Assembly (NCBI RefSeq): GCF_014837155.1
Contig: NZ_JACYHA010000031.1
Span: forward strand, 1 to 34,800
Source: Litchfieldia stipae
GTDB lineage: Bacteria; Bacillota; Bacilli; Bacillales; Bacillaceae_L
Direction of reading: 5' to 3'
Length of the DNA stretch: 34,800 bases
The first letter of the stretch is position 1. The number at the start of each line of letters is the position of its first letter. Positions 23,397-33,016 of this stretch are shown here, piece by piece. A program made the translations under genes and the position numbers. Below the pieces are notes generated by a model, which was not told the origin of the DNA, did not search any database, and saw only the letters and a list, made by a program, of their open reading frames with translations.

Positions 23397-24359
23397 ATGG
23401 CAAATATTAAGGATATCGCAAAGAAAGCGGGAGTATCAGTGACAACCGTTTCCCGCGTATTAAATCAACATCCATACGTGAGTGAAGAGAAAAGGAAAGC
23501 CGTGATTCGAGCAATTGAAGAAACGAATTATCAACGAAATCTAAATGCCGTTCATTTGAGTAAAGGGGAAACATTCCTGATTGGGGTGGTGATTCCGTAC
23601 ACAAATCATCCTTATTTCGGCTTGCTCGTTGAAGGGATGGCAAATGAAGCGGTGAAGAACAATTACAAGCTAGTACTATTTCAAACAAATTATGAAGAGA
23701 ATAGAGAAATCGAAGCATTGCGGATGTTGCAGCACAAGCAACTAGATGCGGTCATCATTGGCTCAAGGAGCTGTAGCTGGGAAGTCATTGATGAGTATAT
23801 TCAATATGGGCCAATTGTTCTTTGTGAAGATTCAAGAGGACGGAGTGTATCGTCAACATTCATTGACCATTATGAAACCTTTAGCAATGCTTTAGATTAT
23901 TTACATACAAAGGGGCATCAAAGAATAGGATATACGATTGGACGAAAATCAGGGACAAGCAGTAGACAGAGAGCCAATGCGTATCATGATTTTCTGAAAA
24001 AGATGAATGAACCATTCAATCCAAATTACATATTTGATCAATGTCTTCAATTTGAGGACGGGGTAAAGGTGGTCGAGCAATTAACAAGGATGGAGAAACC
24101 ACCAACTGCATTGCTAGTAACAAGTGACATCCTTGCTGCTGGGATTATTACCTATGCACATGAAAAGGGAATATCCATCCCTGATGACCTTGCTATCATA
24201 GGGTTTGATAACCAACCCATCGCCAAAATCATGCACATCACAACCCTTGAAATCCCATTAGTAGAAATCGGAAGAAAGCTGTTTCTACAAGCCATCAACC
24301 GTACCGAGCAATCTCACGAACAAATCAATGTCACATTAATAGAACGCCAAACTGTCTGA
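23397..24359 (+). CDS. LacI/GalR family transcriptional regulator
   Basis: Protein of 320 aa. The N-terminal helix-turn-helix and hinge, MANIKDIAKKAGVSVTTVSR then VLNQHPYVSEEKR, are typical. A periplasmic-binding-protein-like effector domain follows (GVVIPYTNHPYFGLLVEGM; TALLVTSDILAAGIITYAHE; DDLAIIGFDNQPIAKIM). ATG 23397 lies 10 bases after AAGGAG; the in-frame ATG at 23379 is before it. No sugar-utilisation genes are adjacent, so its ligand and targets cannot be inferred; it may act elsewhere. It is not part of the conserved hpf-secA neighbourhood. Confidence 0.92.
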   Translation: MANIKDIAKKAGVSVTTVSRVLNQHPYVSEEKRKAVIRAIEETNYQRNLNAVHLSKGETFLIGVVIPYTNHPYFGLLVEGMANEAVKNNYKLVLFQTNYEENREIEALRMLQHKQLDAVIIGSRSCSWEVIDEYIQYGPIVLCEDSRGRSVSSTFIDHYETFSNALDYLHTKGHQRIGYTIGRKSGTSSRQRANAYHDFLKKMNEPFNPNYIFDQCLQFEDGVKVVEQLTRMEKPPTALLVTSDILAAGIITYAHEKGISIPDDLAIIGFDNQPIAKIMHITTLEIPLVEIGRKLFLQAINRTEQSHEQINVTLIERQTV

Positions 24360-24399
24360 GGTGCCTTCCACCAAAGCTGGACAAATCTAGTCTCATAAT

Positions 24400-24414
24400 T
24401 GGTGCCAGGCACCA
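24400..24414. repeat. TGGTGCCAGGCACCA palindrome
   Basis: A perfect 7-bp inverted repeat around a central A, similar to a short repeat common in Firmicutes intergenic DNA. A related half (GGTGCCTTCCACC) starts immediately after the LacI-type gene's stop codon at 24360. The hairpin may end that transcript, although no T run follows. Confidence 0.6.
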
Positions 24415-24521
24415 CAAGTGGGTCAAATGATGTCCCACATAAGGCGTAGATTTTATAAAAATTTTACCCCATGAGAGATTAGTGATAAAATGGTTAATAT
24501 TAATAAAATTAATTAAAAAAT

Positions 24522-24694
24522 GACTGTTTTCACAAAGTTTGTTGTTTATAAGACATCCATAAAAAAATGAGGTCTAGCAGACTGAAAACACGTAGACTCC
24601 CGCGGGATTAGTGGCCAAAGTGAGACCCCGCAGAAGCTTGCGACGAGGAGGCTCACCAGTCACCACGCAGGACGCGGAGTGTATTCAGGCTGCG
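24522..24694. repeat. MITE-like palindromic element, copy 5
   Basis: The core is 24573-24694, inverted relative to copies 1-4 (CTAGCAG ... GTGTATTCAGGCTGC). A flank at 24524-24546 (TGTTTTCACAAAGTTTG then TTGTTT) recurs before copy 7 at 30893-30915. It lies upstream of secA. The rest of 24415-24759 holds no gene. Confidence 0.75.
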
Positions 24695-24759
24695 AATGAA
24701 CAAACAATATATACGGAATCAGTTTAATAATTGAAATATACGACAGAGGAGCGTTTTTA

Positions 24760-27270
24760 ATGCTTGGACTTTTAAACAAAGTATTTGATTCTAATAAACG
24801 CCAAATAAAAAGATTGGAAACGTTAGCTGACAAGATTGAAGCGATCCGCTCGCAAACGGAAGGCTTATCAGATGATCAGCTACGTGCGAAGACTGATGAA
24901 TTCAAAGCTCGCTATGAAAAAGGCGAAACGCTTGATGATATGCTAGTTGAAGCATTCGCAGTTGTTCGTGAAGCTGCAAAGCGTGTGCTTGGCTTACATC
25001 CTTACCCTGTTCAATTAATGGGTGGTGTGGCTCTTCATGAAGGGAATATCTCTGAGATGAAGACAGGGGAAGGGAAAACCTTAACCTCAACCATGCCTGT
25101 ATACTTAAATGCGATTACTGGAAAAGGTGTTCACGTCATCACAGTCAACGAATACCTAGCAAGTCGTGACGCACATGAGATGGGACAGTTATACGAATTT
25201 TTAGGACTAAGTGTTGGTTTGAACCTAAATGGGCTTTCTCGTGAGGAAAAAATTGAAGCGTATCGTGCTGATATTACATATGGTACGAATAATGAATTTG
25301 GATTTGATTACCTGCGTGACAACATGGTTCTATACCGTGAACAAATGGTTCAACGTCCACTTCATTATGCAGTCATCGATGAGGTTGACTCGATTTTAAT
25401 TGATGAAGCAAGAACACCATTGATTATTTCGGGAACAGCGCAGAAATCAACATCACTTTATATTCAAGCAAATGGCTTTGTTCGTACATTAAAGCAAGAA
25501 GAGGATTACACATATGATGAAAAAACAAAGAGTGTTCAATTAACAGAAGAGGGAATCTCACGAGCTGAGAAGGCTTTTGGCATTGAAAATCTGTTTGATA
25601 TTTCTCATGTGGCATTAATCCACCATATCAATCAAGCGTTGAAGGCTCATTCAAGCATGCATAAGGATGTTGATTATGTTGTTGAAGAAGGCGAAGTCGT
25701 AATTGTTGACTCCTTCACTGGTCGTTTAATGAAGGGACGTCGTTATAGTGACGGGCTTCACCAAGCGATTGAAGCAAAAGAGGGCTTAGAAATTCAAAAT
25801 GAAAGTATGACCCTTGCAACAATCACATTCCAGAACTATTTCCGTATGTATGAAAAGCTTGCAGGGATGACTGGTACAGCTAAGACTGAGGAAGAAGAAT
25901 TCCGTAACATTTATAATATGAATGTTGTCGTGATTCCAACAAATCGTCCGATTGCCCGTGATGATCGCCCTGATTTAATCTATAAATCAATCGAGGGTAA
26001 ATTCCGTGCGGTTGCAGAGGATATCGCTGCTCGTCATGCGAACGGCCAACCAGTTCTTGTAGGAACAGTTGCGATTGAAACGTCTGAATTAATTTCAAAA
26101 TTCTTAACGAAAAAAGGAATTAAGCATCATATCTTGAATGCGAAGAATCATGAGCGTGAGGCTGAAATCATTGAAAATGCCGGTCAACGTGGAGCGGTAA
26201 CCATCGCAACAAACATGGCAGGACGTGGTACAGATATCAAGCTTGGAGAAGGCGTAGTGGAGGCTGGCGGTCTGGCTGTAATTGGTACAGAACGTCATGA
26301 ATCTCGTCGTATTGATAACCAGCTTCGTGGACGTTCTGGTCGTCAAGGAGATCCAGGGGTTACGCAATTCTATCTTTCAATGGAAGATGAATTAATGCGT
26401 CGTTTCGGTTCTGATAACATGAAGTCAATGATGGAGCGTCTTGGTATGGATGATGACCAGCCAATTCAGAGTAAAATGGTATCAAGAGCCGTTGAATCAG
26501 CGCAAAAACGTGTTGAGGGTAACAACTTTGATGCTCGTAAACAGCTTCTTCAATATGACGATGTTCTACGTCAACAACGTGAGATTATCTATAGTCAACG
26601 TTATGAGGTCATTGATTCTGACAACCTACGTGATGTAGTAGAAAAAATGATTAAGTCTTCCATTACTCGTAATGTTGAATTATATACTCCAGGGACAGAG
26701 CTTCCTGAAGAGTGGAATCTTAAAGGAATCATTGACTATGTGAACGCGAATATCCTTTCTGAAGGAGATATCGTCGAGCGTGACCTTAAAGGAAAAGAAC
26801 CAGAAGAAATGGTTGAGGTCATTTTCAATAAGGTGAAAGAGCGTTATGATGAGAAGGAAGTAGAGCTTACTCCAGAGCAAATGCGTGAATTTGAAAAAGT
26901 TATCGTTCTTCGTGCAGTTGATAGCAAGTGGATGGATCACATTGACCAAATGGATAATCTACGTCAAGGAATTCATTTACGTGCATATGGCCAAACAGAT
27001 CCATTACGCGAATACCAAATGGAAGGCTTCGCGATGTTTGAAAATATGGTTGCATCAATTGAAGAAGAAGTTGCAAAATATATAATGAAAGCACAAATTC
27101 GTAACAACCTTGAGCGCCAAGAGGTTGCAAAGGGTCAGCAGGCTGTCCATCCAAAAGAAGGCGACGAAAAGCCAAAGAAAAAACCTGTCACAAAAGCAAT
27201 CAACATCGGTCGAAATGACCCATGTATTTGTGGAAGTGGCAAAAAATATAAGCAATGCTGTGGAAAATAA
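24760..27270 (+). CDS. secA: Preprotein translocase ATPase SecA
   Basis: Protein of 836 aa that drives protein export through SecYEG. The first nucleotide-binding fold has [12 protein letters not shown] and the [15 protein letters not shown] box. The preprotein cross-linking region and second fold ([39 protein letters not shown]) follow. The C-terminus carries the SEC-C zinc motif [13 protein letters not shown], with three Cys and Cys/His-type spacing. ATG 24760 has AGAGGAG upstream. The length is typical of Bacillus. It lies between hpf and prfB as usual, and ends with a strong terminator. Confidence 0.98.
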   Translation: MLGLLNKVFDSNKRQIKRLETLADKIEAIRSQTEGLSDDQLRAKTDEFKARYEKGETLDDMLVEAFAVVREAAKRVLGLHPYPVQLMGGVALHEGNISEMKTGEGKTLTSTMPVYLNAITGKGVHVITVNEYLASRDAHEMGQLYEFLGLSVGLNLNGLSREEKIEAYRADITYGTNNEFGFDYLRDNMVLYREQMVQRPLHYAVIDEVDSILIDEARTPLIISGTAQKSTSLYIQANGFVRTLKQEEDYTYDEKTKSVQLTEEGISRAEKAFGIENLFDISHVALIHHINQALKAHSSMHKDVDYVVEEGEVVIVDSFTGRLMKGRRYSDGLHQAIEAKEGLEIQNESMTLATITFQNYFRMYEKLAGMTGTAKTEEEEFRNIYNMNVVVIPTNRPIARDDRPDLIYKSIEGKFRAVAEDIAARHANGQPVLVGTVAIETSELISKFLTKKGIKHHILNAKNHEREAEIIENAGQRGAVTIATNMAGRGTDIKLGEGVVEAGGLAVIGTERHESRRIDNQLRGRSGRQGDPGVTQFYLSMEDELMRRFGSDNMKSMMERLGMDDDQPIQSKMVSRAVESAQKRVEGNNFDARKQLLQYDDVLRQQREIIYSQRYEVIDSDNLRDVVEKMIKSSITRNVELYTPGTELPEEWNLKGIIDYVNANILSEGDIVERDLKGKEPEEMVEVIFNKVKERYDEKEVELTPEQMREFEKVIVLRAVDSKWMDHIDQMDNLRQGIHLRAYGQTDPLREYQMEGFAMFENMVASIEEEVAKYIMKAQIRNNLERQEVAKGQQAVHPKEGDEKPKKKPVTKAINIGRNDPCICGSGKKYKQCCGK

Positions 27271-27325
27271 TAGGTCGTCTAAAGGAAAGGTGAGAGACTG
27301 CTCTCACCTTTTTAGGCGAATAAGA
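27271..27325 (+). terminator. Rho-independent terminator of secA
   Basis: AAAGGTGAGAG (27286-27296) pairs over 11 bp with CTCTCACCTTT (27301-27311), loop ACTG. An outer AATAGGTC...GACCTATT pairing could extend it. Confidence 0.88.
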
Positions 27326-27370
27326 CCTATTCGTGATTAATGGCTGTTTTCTCAATATTTGTAGAGAATT

Positions 27371-27493
27371 CTAGCAGCATGAATACCGTAGACTCCTGCG
27401 GGAACAGTGACCTGAGTGAGACCCCGCAGGAGCATAGCGACGAGGAGGCTCACTGGGCCACCCGCCGGACGCGGAGTGTATTCATGCTGCGGG
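27371..27493. repeat. MITE-like palindromic element, copy 6
   Basis: The arms AGCAGCATGAATAC and GTATTCATGCTGC pair perfectly. It has the same orientation as copy 5. It fills the secA-prfB gap, splitting a pair that is close together in B. subtilis. Confidence 0.8.
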
Positions 27494-27550
27494 TTTAAAA
27501 GTAACAATCTATATGAAAGCAGCTTTATTATTATAATGAGGTGAATCAAT

Positions 27551-28649
27551 TTGGAATTAGTAGAAATTAAACAAGAGCTTGATAAAACAGCTAAGAGATT
27601 AGCGGCATTTAGGGGGTCTCTTTGACTTAGAGGCGAAGCAAGCTCGTATCAATGAACTTGATGAAGTCATGTCAATGCCGGACTTCTGGAATGATCAAAA
27701 CGCAGCACAAGCTGTGATCAATGAGGTCAACGCGCTAAAAGAATCAGTCAATCAATTTAATGAGCTAAGTGATTCATATGAAAACCTTGAATTGACTCAT
27801 GACTTATTAAAAGAAGAGCCTGATGAAGAAATGCAAGCAGACCTTGTTCATGAAATCAAAGCACTCGTGAAACACATGAACGATTTTGAATTACAGCTAC
27901 TATTAAGCGAACCATATGATAAAAACAATGCCATTCTAGAGCTTCACCCAGGTGCTGGTGGAACAGAGTCACAGGATTGGGGTTCAATGCTCCTTCGTAT
28001 GTACACTCGTTGGGCTGAGCGAAAAGGCTTTAAAGTAGAAACACTAGACTATCTACCAGGTGACGAAGCGGGGATTAAAAGTGTAACACTTTTAATCAAA
28101 GGTCATAATGCTTATGGGTATTTGAAAGCTGAAAAAGGCGTACATCGACTAGTTCGTATCTCTCCGTTTGATTCATCAGGTCGTCGCCATACATCGTTTG
28201 TGTCTTGCGAAGTCATGCCTGAATTTAATGATGAGATTGAAATAGATATCCGTACAGAGGATCTGAAAATCGATACGTACCGTGCAAGTGGAGCGGGTGG
28301 ACAGCATATCAATACAACGGACTCAGCTGTTCGTATCACCCATTTACCAACGAATACAGTTGTTACGTGTCAAACAGAACGTTCCCAAATAAAAAACCGC
28401 GAACGCGCCATGAAAATGCTTCAAGCAAAGCTTTATCAGCTAAAAATTGAAGAGCAGCAATCACAATTAGATGAGATACGTGGTGAGCAGAAGGATATCG
28501 GCTGGGGAAGCCAAATCCGTTCATACGTCTTCCACCCATACTCCATGGTAAAAGACCACCGTACCAACACCGAGGTTGGTAACACACAAAGTGTGATGGA
28601 CGGTGACCTAGATCCATTTATTGACGCCTACCTGCGTTCGAAATTATAA
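27551..28649 (+). CDS. prfB: Peptide chain release factor 2 with programmed +1 frameshift
   Basis: RF2 reads UAA and UGA stop codons. A 24-codon first frame starts at TTG 27551 (GAGGTG upstream) and ends ...CTT TGA at 27623. The ribosome must shift +1 at CTTTGAC, stimulated by the AGGGGG upstream (27611-27616), the classic autoregulatory site. The full product, 27551-27622 joined to 27624-28649, is about 365 aa, the usual RF2 size. Class marks in the second frame are the stop-recognition SPF tripeptide ([16 protein letters not shown]) and the catalytic GGQ loop ([17 protein letters not shown]). A bidirectional terminator follows. Confidence 0.97.
27611..27626 (+). promoter_or_regulatory. prfB programmed frameshift site
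   Basis: AGGGGGTCTCTTTGAC, close to the conserved AGGGGGTATCTTTGAC. It has an internal Shine-Dalgarno-like AGGGGG, a slippery CTT, an in-frame TGA and a C after the stop codon that weakens termination. Confidence 0.96.
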
Positions 28650-28664
28650 GCATAAATGTGTATC

Positions 28665-28694
28665 AAAAAAGCAAGTGATTTCACTTGCTTTTTT
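28665..28694. terminator. Bidirectional terminator between prfB and the coiled-coil gene
   Basis: AAAAAAGCAAGTGA (28665-28678) pairs with TCACTTGCTTTTTT (28681-28694). It serves both convergent genes. Confidence 0.88.
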
Positions 28695-28719
28695 ACATGC
28701 GCTAAACAGCTATCTAAAC

Positions 28720-29112
28720 CTAGCCTCTTAGTTTGCTCATTATATTATTGAGTTCGGTATCGTGAATACCAGTTTTTGAACTAAGATATTCAATATCTAC
28801 TTTCACACCTTTAATATCTTCTGATACAATTCCAAAAACATTACGATGTTCATCTATTTTACCGTTAGTAAATTTGAAATTACTACGTAATTCAGATGAA
28901 AGTCCTTCAAGCTTTGATTCAATTCTGTCTTGACCTTCTTTTAATTCAGAAACATCATCTTTTAATCCAGCAACATCGTATTTTAAAGTAGAAACATCAT
29001 TTTTCAAAATAGAAACATCAACTTTTAATCCTGAAACATCTTCTTGTAACCCAGTCATACCCTTTTTTAAATCTTTCATTTCGGTGAGAATTAGTTTTAA
29101 GGTTTCTTCCAT
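28720..29112 (-). CDS. Heptad-repeat coiled-coil protein
   Basis: Protein of 130 aa without signal or membrane segment. Five near-perfect 7-residue repeats of the type DVSGLKV/DVSILKN/DVSTLKY/DVAGLKD/DVSELKE form a long coiled coil, followed by a C-terminal helical part (FKFTNGKIDEHRNVFGIVSE). Similar proteins are common in Bacillus genomes, with no agreed function. I chose ATG 29112 because GGAGAGG lies 9 bases upstream; the frame opens at 29136 without a better site. The gene is leftward between prfB and a chemoreceptor, outside the conserved order, so it is an accessory insertion. Confidence 0.75.
   Translation of the reverse strand: MEETLKLILTEMKDLKKGMTGLQEDVSGLKVDVSILKNDVSTLKYDVAGLKDDVSELKEGQDRIESKLEGLSSELRSNFKFTNGKIDEHRNVFGIVSEDIKGVKVDIEYLSSKTGIHDTELNNIMSKLRG
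28951..29055 (-). repeat. 21-bp tandem repeat inside the coiled-coil gene
   Basis: AACATC recurs at 28951, 28972, 28993, 29014 and 29035, exactly every 21 bases, encoding the heptads. The units have diverged, chiefly between the fixed words. Confidence 0.85.
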
Positions 29113-29244
29113 CTTAATCATCCTCTCCACGCACAATTTATTATCGTAAGTATATCACACGGATAAGAAAACTATTTGTGAATTTTTGGTGAGAACGGAG
29201 CCATCTTATTCAGTGTGATTACCTTATTTGTAAAATTTATCCTC

Positions 29245-29272
29245 TAAAATCAATACTCCACCCAACCGATAT
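29245..29272 (+). promoter_or_regulatory. Probable sigma-D promoter for the chemoreceptor gene
   Basis: TAAA (29245-29248), 16 bases (15 if AAAA 29246-29249 is used), then ACCGATAT (29265-29272). It lies 110 bases before the gene. 29113-29244 holds nothing else I can name. Confidence 0.65.
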
Positions 29273-29381
29273 ATAAATATGGAAATAAAAATGTCATAAC
29301 ATTGTTCGACCAAATCTTTCAAATTTCTTGTAATTCTTGTAAAATAGAAAGAAAGCATCATAGAATGTAGGAGTGGAATAA

Positions 29382-30872
29382 ATGGAGAATACGAATTATT
29401 TAGAGTTAAAGAATGCAGACATTGTCCGAAAGAACAAACTGCTTTTCATCATTTCTTTGATTTCAGTTATTTTAACCGTTTTTGTTGAACTACTTATTAA
29501 ACAACCATTGGCATTAATTATCACCATTGGAGTTGGGGGGATCGTCTTTCTTGCCATTCTTGCAACGTTAATTAAATTAAACAAAGCGATTGCATTTACC
29601 CCGTATATTGCTGCGGTTGGAATGACCGTTATTTTATATGTGATTATGAATACATCTGGTTCAATCACGATGATGGTGTTGCCATTCTTTATACTGACAT
29701 CAATTGCCATCTATAATATGCGTGCGGTCCTCACAGTTGGTGTAGTCGGTGGCTTTATTCTAAGTGCTGTTTTCTTTTTGAAGAATACTGAATCATTGAA
29801 TCTTGATGTAAATACTATTGTCATTTATTATCTCTTATTCTTATTAGTTGTTGTTACGTTATTTTTCCAAAGCTTTGTCATTAAAAAAATGAACGATGAC
29901 ATTCGACATCTACAAGTTCAAACAGAAACAATGCTAGCAACGCAAAAAGATCAAGCAAATCATATTCTTGAAAATACAGCAACAATTAGTACGAATTTGA
30001 CCTCCATTCGAAAGCAAAGTGAAGTGCAAATGCATTCCTTTAATGAAATGACTGCCGCGGTTTCAGAGATTTCTTCAGGGGTGCAATCTCAAAGTGAATC
30101 AGCCTCGACAATCACAGAGTCTGTTGAAAACTTAAATAACATCGTGAACAAGCTCGTTCAAGCTGCCGAAAGCTTAGATAAGCAAACAGATGAAACGTCA
30201 ACAGCTTCAACAAATGGTTCTAGAACGATTGAAGCCTTATTAGAAAAGAATGATGAGTTTCAGAAATCGATACAAGATATGTCAGCAACTATGAATGAAT
30301 TAGTTAGTAAAATCAATGAAACGAATCAATTTGCTGATTCCATTCAAAATATCGCATCTCAAACGAATCTTCTAGCGCTAAATGCATCCATTGAAGCGGC
30401 AAGAGCTGGAGAAAGTGGGAAAGGCTTTGCCGTTGTTGCCAATGAAATTCGAAAGCTTTCTGAGTCAACTTCGGCTACAGCAAATCAAATTTCTGAAAAC
30501 CTACTAGCAGTCAATGAACGAACCATTGTAACGCAAGAGCAAATGAATGATAATGGTGTGAAAATGACTGAAAGTGTTGCGATGACAAATGATACGTTAG
30601 AAGTATTCTCGTTGATCAATGCGACGGTTGCGAAATTAACATCAACTGTAAAAGAGTTCGAGCAGATGACAACAGATCTAAGCAGCTCTTCTCAAATGAT
30701 CGAAACATCAGTTAGTGAGTTTGCAGCAGTCATCGAAGAAAGCTCAGCTTCATTAGAAGAAATAGCTGCTTCGATTGATTCGCAAAATCAACAGCATGCA
30801 CATCTTGTTACATCTATCAAAGAAACAGATGATGCAGCAAATCGCTTAATTAGCCTTCATAAAGAGAACTAA
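29382..30872 (+). CDS. Methyl-accepting chemotaxis protein (membrane-embedded sensor)
   Basis: Protein of 496 aa. About six hydrophobic segments fill residues 23-165 (for example [54 protein letters not shown]), with no large extracellular sensor domain and no clear HAMP domain. The C-terminal signalling coiled coil contains the conserved hairpin tip, [20 protein letters not shown] then [18 protein letters not shown], that contacts CheA/CheW. It should sense something at or in the membrane. RBS TAGGAGTGG precedes ATG 29382. A sigma-D-like promoter lies upstream and a terminator downstream. It is not in the B. subtilis order here. Confidence 0.92.
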   Translation: MENTNYLELKNADIVRKNKLLFIISLISVILTVFVELLIKQPLALIITIGVGGIVFLAILATLIKLNKAIAFTPYIAAVGMTVILYVIMNTSGSITMMVLPFFILTSIAIYNMRAVLTVGVVGGFILSAVFFLKNTESLNLDVNTIVIYYLLFLLVVVTLFFQSFVIKKMNDDIRHLQVQTETMLATQKDQANHILENTATISTNLTSIRKQSEVQMHSFNEMTAAVSEISSGVQSQSESASTITESVENLNNIVNKLVQAAESLDKQTDETSTASTNGSRTIEALLEKNDEFQKSIQDMSATMNELVSKINETNQFADSIQNIASQTNLLALNASIEAARAGESGKGFAVVANEIRKLSESTSATANQISENLLAVNERTIVTQEQMNDNGVKMTESVAMTNDTLEVFSLINATVAKLTSTVKEFEQMTTDLSSSSQMIETSVSEFAAVIEESSASLEEIAASIDSQNQQHAHLVTSIKETDDAANRLISLHKEN

Positions 30873-30892
30873 CAAATGATATAAACGGTAGG

Positions 30893-31080
30893 ATGTTTTC
30901 ACAAAGTTTGTTGTTTTTGGATTTAATTAATTTAAAAATGAAGTATTAGCAGCAGGATTAGACGGAGACTCCCGTGGGATGAGTGGCTAAAGTGAGACCC
31001 CACAGGAGCCAGTCACCCCGCAGGACGTGGAGTAAGTATATTCCTGCTGCGGCTTTAAAAAGCAACAGTTTATACGAAAA
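30893..31080. repeat. MITE-like palindromic element, copy 7
   Basis: The core is 30946-31052. The arms AGCAGCAGGA and TCCTGCTGC pair, so both arms have changed together relative to other copies. The left flank TGTTTTCACAAAGTTTG is shared with copy 5, and the right flank contains AAAAGCAACA. Confidence 0.78.
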
Positions 31081-31092
31081 TAGCCAAACGGT

Positions 31093-31127
31093 AAAATCAG
31101 GTGTGAAATGGCACCTGATTTTTTTAT
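31093..31127 (+). terminator. Rho-independent terminator before yvjA
   Basis: AAAATCAGGTG (31093-31103) pairs perfectly with CACCTGATTTT (31112-31122), followed by TTT. It would end transcripts of the chemoreceptor gene that pass the MITE. Confidence 0.88.
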
Positions 31128-31219
31128 AGATAAAATGATCAACTTACAAATACTTTTTCCATATTTACAAATACTAAAAAAGAGACATTTTGTTGCTTTA
31201 ACACGTTATAACACTGGCG

Positions 31220-31248
31220 TTTACTTGTTCTGTGACCCGTGCTATACT
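31220..31248 (+). promoter_or_regulatory. Sigma-A promoter for yvjA
   Basis: TTTACT (31220-31225), a 17-base spacer, then TATACT (31243-31248), 40 bases ahead of the gene. 31128-31219 shows no other feature. Confidence 0.65.
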
Positions 31249-31288
31249 CTCAAAGGTTATAATGGATTACCGGAATTAGGAGGATAAC

Positions 31289-32155
31289 ATGAACAAGAGA
31301 AGACGTCAGAAAGAAAAGCATCCACTACTTACGATTGTGAGCGAGTATTTACATATATTAGTCGGTTCAGCGTTTGTTGCACTTGCGTTTAATGTATTTT
31401 TATTACCAAATCAAGTGGCTTCTGGGGGAGTTAGTGGAATTAGTATCATCTTATTTAATGTACTAGGATGGGAGCCAGCCTTTGTTCAATGGGCTTTTAA
31501 TATCCCACTGTTTATCGCAGGGATTATCCTACTTGGGATGCAATTTGGGGCAAAAACTTTAGTAGGAACGATTTTTCTCCCATTTGTAGTATTCTTGTCG
31601 CGTGATTTTCAGCCAGCGACAACAGATCCATTGTTAGGAGCAATCTTTGGTGGTATAGGTGTTGGTCTTGGATTAGGCATTGTTTTTAGAGGAAAGGGTT
31701 CAACAGGTGGTACTGATTTGGCAGCCCAAATTATTAATAAATATACAGGGTTCACGTTAGGACGATGTGTTCTATTAATTGATGGGTTAATTGTGATCTC
31801 TGCAGCCATTGTTTTTGATATTGAAAGAGGTCTTTATGCACTCATTGGTTTATTTGTGACTAGTAAAACAATTGACCTTGTGCAGATTGGTATCGGGAAT
31901 TCGAAGATGGCGATGATTATCACGAACGAACAGGAAAAAGTACGAGCAGGAATTATTCATGAAATCGATCGTGGTGTCACAAAGCTATCAGCCTTTGGTG
32001 GGTATACCGATGATGAGCGCCCAATATTGATGTGTGTTGTCGACCAAACAGAGTTCACAAAATTGAAACAATTAGTGAAAAGGATTGATTCCTCTGCATT
32101 TGTCGTTGTTATGGATGCGGCAGAGGTATTAGGTGAAGGTTTTAAAAGACCGTAA
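31289..32155 (+). CDS. yvjA: YitT family membrane protein YvjA
   Basis: Protein of 288 aa. The first ~200 residues form about five or six membrane helices of the YitT family, with the characteristic FLLPNQVASGGVSGISIILF and GIVFRGKGSTGGTDLAAQII motifs. A cytoplasmic DUF2179 domain follows (KMAMIITNEQEKVRAGIIHE to the C-terminus). Its transport substrate is unknown. ATG 31289 has AGGAGG upstream. cccB follows after 48 bases, possibly as an operon; the neighbourhood prfB-yvjA-cccB-ftsEX is conserved in Bacillus. Confidence 0.9.
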   Translation: MNKRRRQKEKHPLLTIVSEYLHILVGSAFVALAFNVFLLPNQVASGGVSGISIILFNVLGWEPAFVQWAFNIPLFIAGIILLGMQFGAKTLVGTIFLPFVVFLSRDFQPATTDPLLGAIFGGIGVGLGLGIVFRGKGSTGGTDLAAQIINKYTGFTLGRCVLLIDGLIVISAAIVFDIERGLYALIGLFVTSKTIDLVQIGIGNSKMAMIITNEQEKVRAGIIHEIDRGVTKLSAFGGYTDDERPILMCVVDQTEFTKLKQLVKRIDSSAFVVVMDAAEVLGEGFKRP

Positions 32156-32203
32156 ATAGGTTATAATGAAGCTTGGAAAATATCTCTAAAGGGGGAATAA
32201 CTA

Positions 32204-32512
32204 GTGAAACGGAAATTACTAGGTTTACTTGTGGGACTTGTGCTTGTTTTAGCAGCCTGTGGGGGAAATGATGAAACCGCTGGTGATGCAACAACGGTAA
32301 ATGCTGAAAAAGTGTTTCGACAAAACTGTGGTTCATGCCATGGACAGGATTTAAGCGGTGGTGTAGGACCAGCTTTAGATAAAATCGGTTCTGTATACAC
32401 TCAAGAAGAAATTGAATCAATCATTGAAACAGGAAAAGGCATGATGCGTGGGAAAATGATCGTTGGAGCAGAAGTCGAAGCCGTAGCTAAATGGCTAGCT
32501 GAAAAGAAATAA
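32204..32512 (+). CDS. cccB: Cytochrome c-551-type lipoprotein CccB
   Basis: Protein of 102 aa, starting with GTG 32204 behind AAGGGGG. Signal peptide KRKLLGLLVGLVLVLAAC with lipobox LAAC (Cys19) anchors it to the outer face of the membrane. The haem-binding CGSCH motif is residues 42-46, and a Met-rich KGMMRGKM near the end offers the sixth ligand. It is a small electron carrier to cytochrome oxidases. Its place before ftsE supports cccB. Confidence 0.94.
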   Translation: MKRKLLGLLVGLVLVLAACGGNDETAGDATTVNAEKVFRQNCGSCHGQDLSGGVGPALDKIGSVYTQEEIESIIETGKGMMRGKMIVGAEVEAVAKWLAEKK

Positions 32513-32571
32513 ACTTCTGTGGATATCTAAAAAGGTATTGTATTATACATAAATACATTTTTGTTGAATGT

Positions 32572-32687
32572 CTAGCAGCCTGAATACATGGAGACACCCG
32601 CGGGATGCGTGGGCAAAGTGAGACCCCGCAGGCACGAGAAGGCTCACCGGTCACCCCGCAGGACGCGGAGTGTATTCAGGCTGCGGG
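32572..32687. repeat. MITE-like palindromic element, copy 8
   Basis: Arms AGCAGCCTGAATAC and GTATTCAGGCTGC pair perfectly. It has the same orientation as copies 5-7 and is followed by the common flank GGGCTTTAAAAGCAATA. Confidence 0.8.
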
Positions 32688-32740
32688 CTTTAAAAGCAAT
32701 AATTTATTCAATAACAGTCTATTATCGATTTATATAAGAA

Positions 32741-32772
32741 AAGCATCGGGCTAAAACTCGGTGCTTTTTTTA
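32741..32772 (+). terminator. Terminator between cccB and ftsE
   Basis: AAAGCATCG pairs with CGGTGCTTT (one wobble pair) around GGCTAAAACT, followed by TTTTT. A smaller hairpin, CCTAGAT/ATCTAGG (32816-32840), lies further on. Confidence 0.8.
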
Positions 32773-32943
32773 TGCTAAAACTAGCTTCCAGAAATAAACA
32801 AACGACCGCGAAATGCCTAGATAACAACAGATATCTAGGTGAAATGAAAATGTAATATTTTTGGGTCTTATTTTGCCGAATTATGATGTTATAATGTAGA
32901 AAGTGACGGATAAGGTCTGTTACTTTATTAAATTATGTATCTA

Positions 32944-32972
32944 TCGACAAAATCTGCATGAATTCGTGTTAT
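32944..32972 (+). promoter_or_regulatory. Possible sigma-A promoter for ftsEX
   Basis: TCGACA (32944-32949), 17 bases, then TGTTAT (32967-32972). The boxes are imperfect. A TATAAT at about 32890 without a good -35 is an alternative. Confidence 0.4.
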
Positions 32973-33016
32973 AGTTAGAGGTAAAGAACGAAAAATACTA
33001 TTTTAGGTGATTATAA

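Noticed and set aside
27551-27625. prfB as a frameshifted pseudogene
   Set aside because: The break is the conserved programmed +1 site AGGGGG...CTTTGAC, and the downstream SPF and GGQ motifs are intact.
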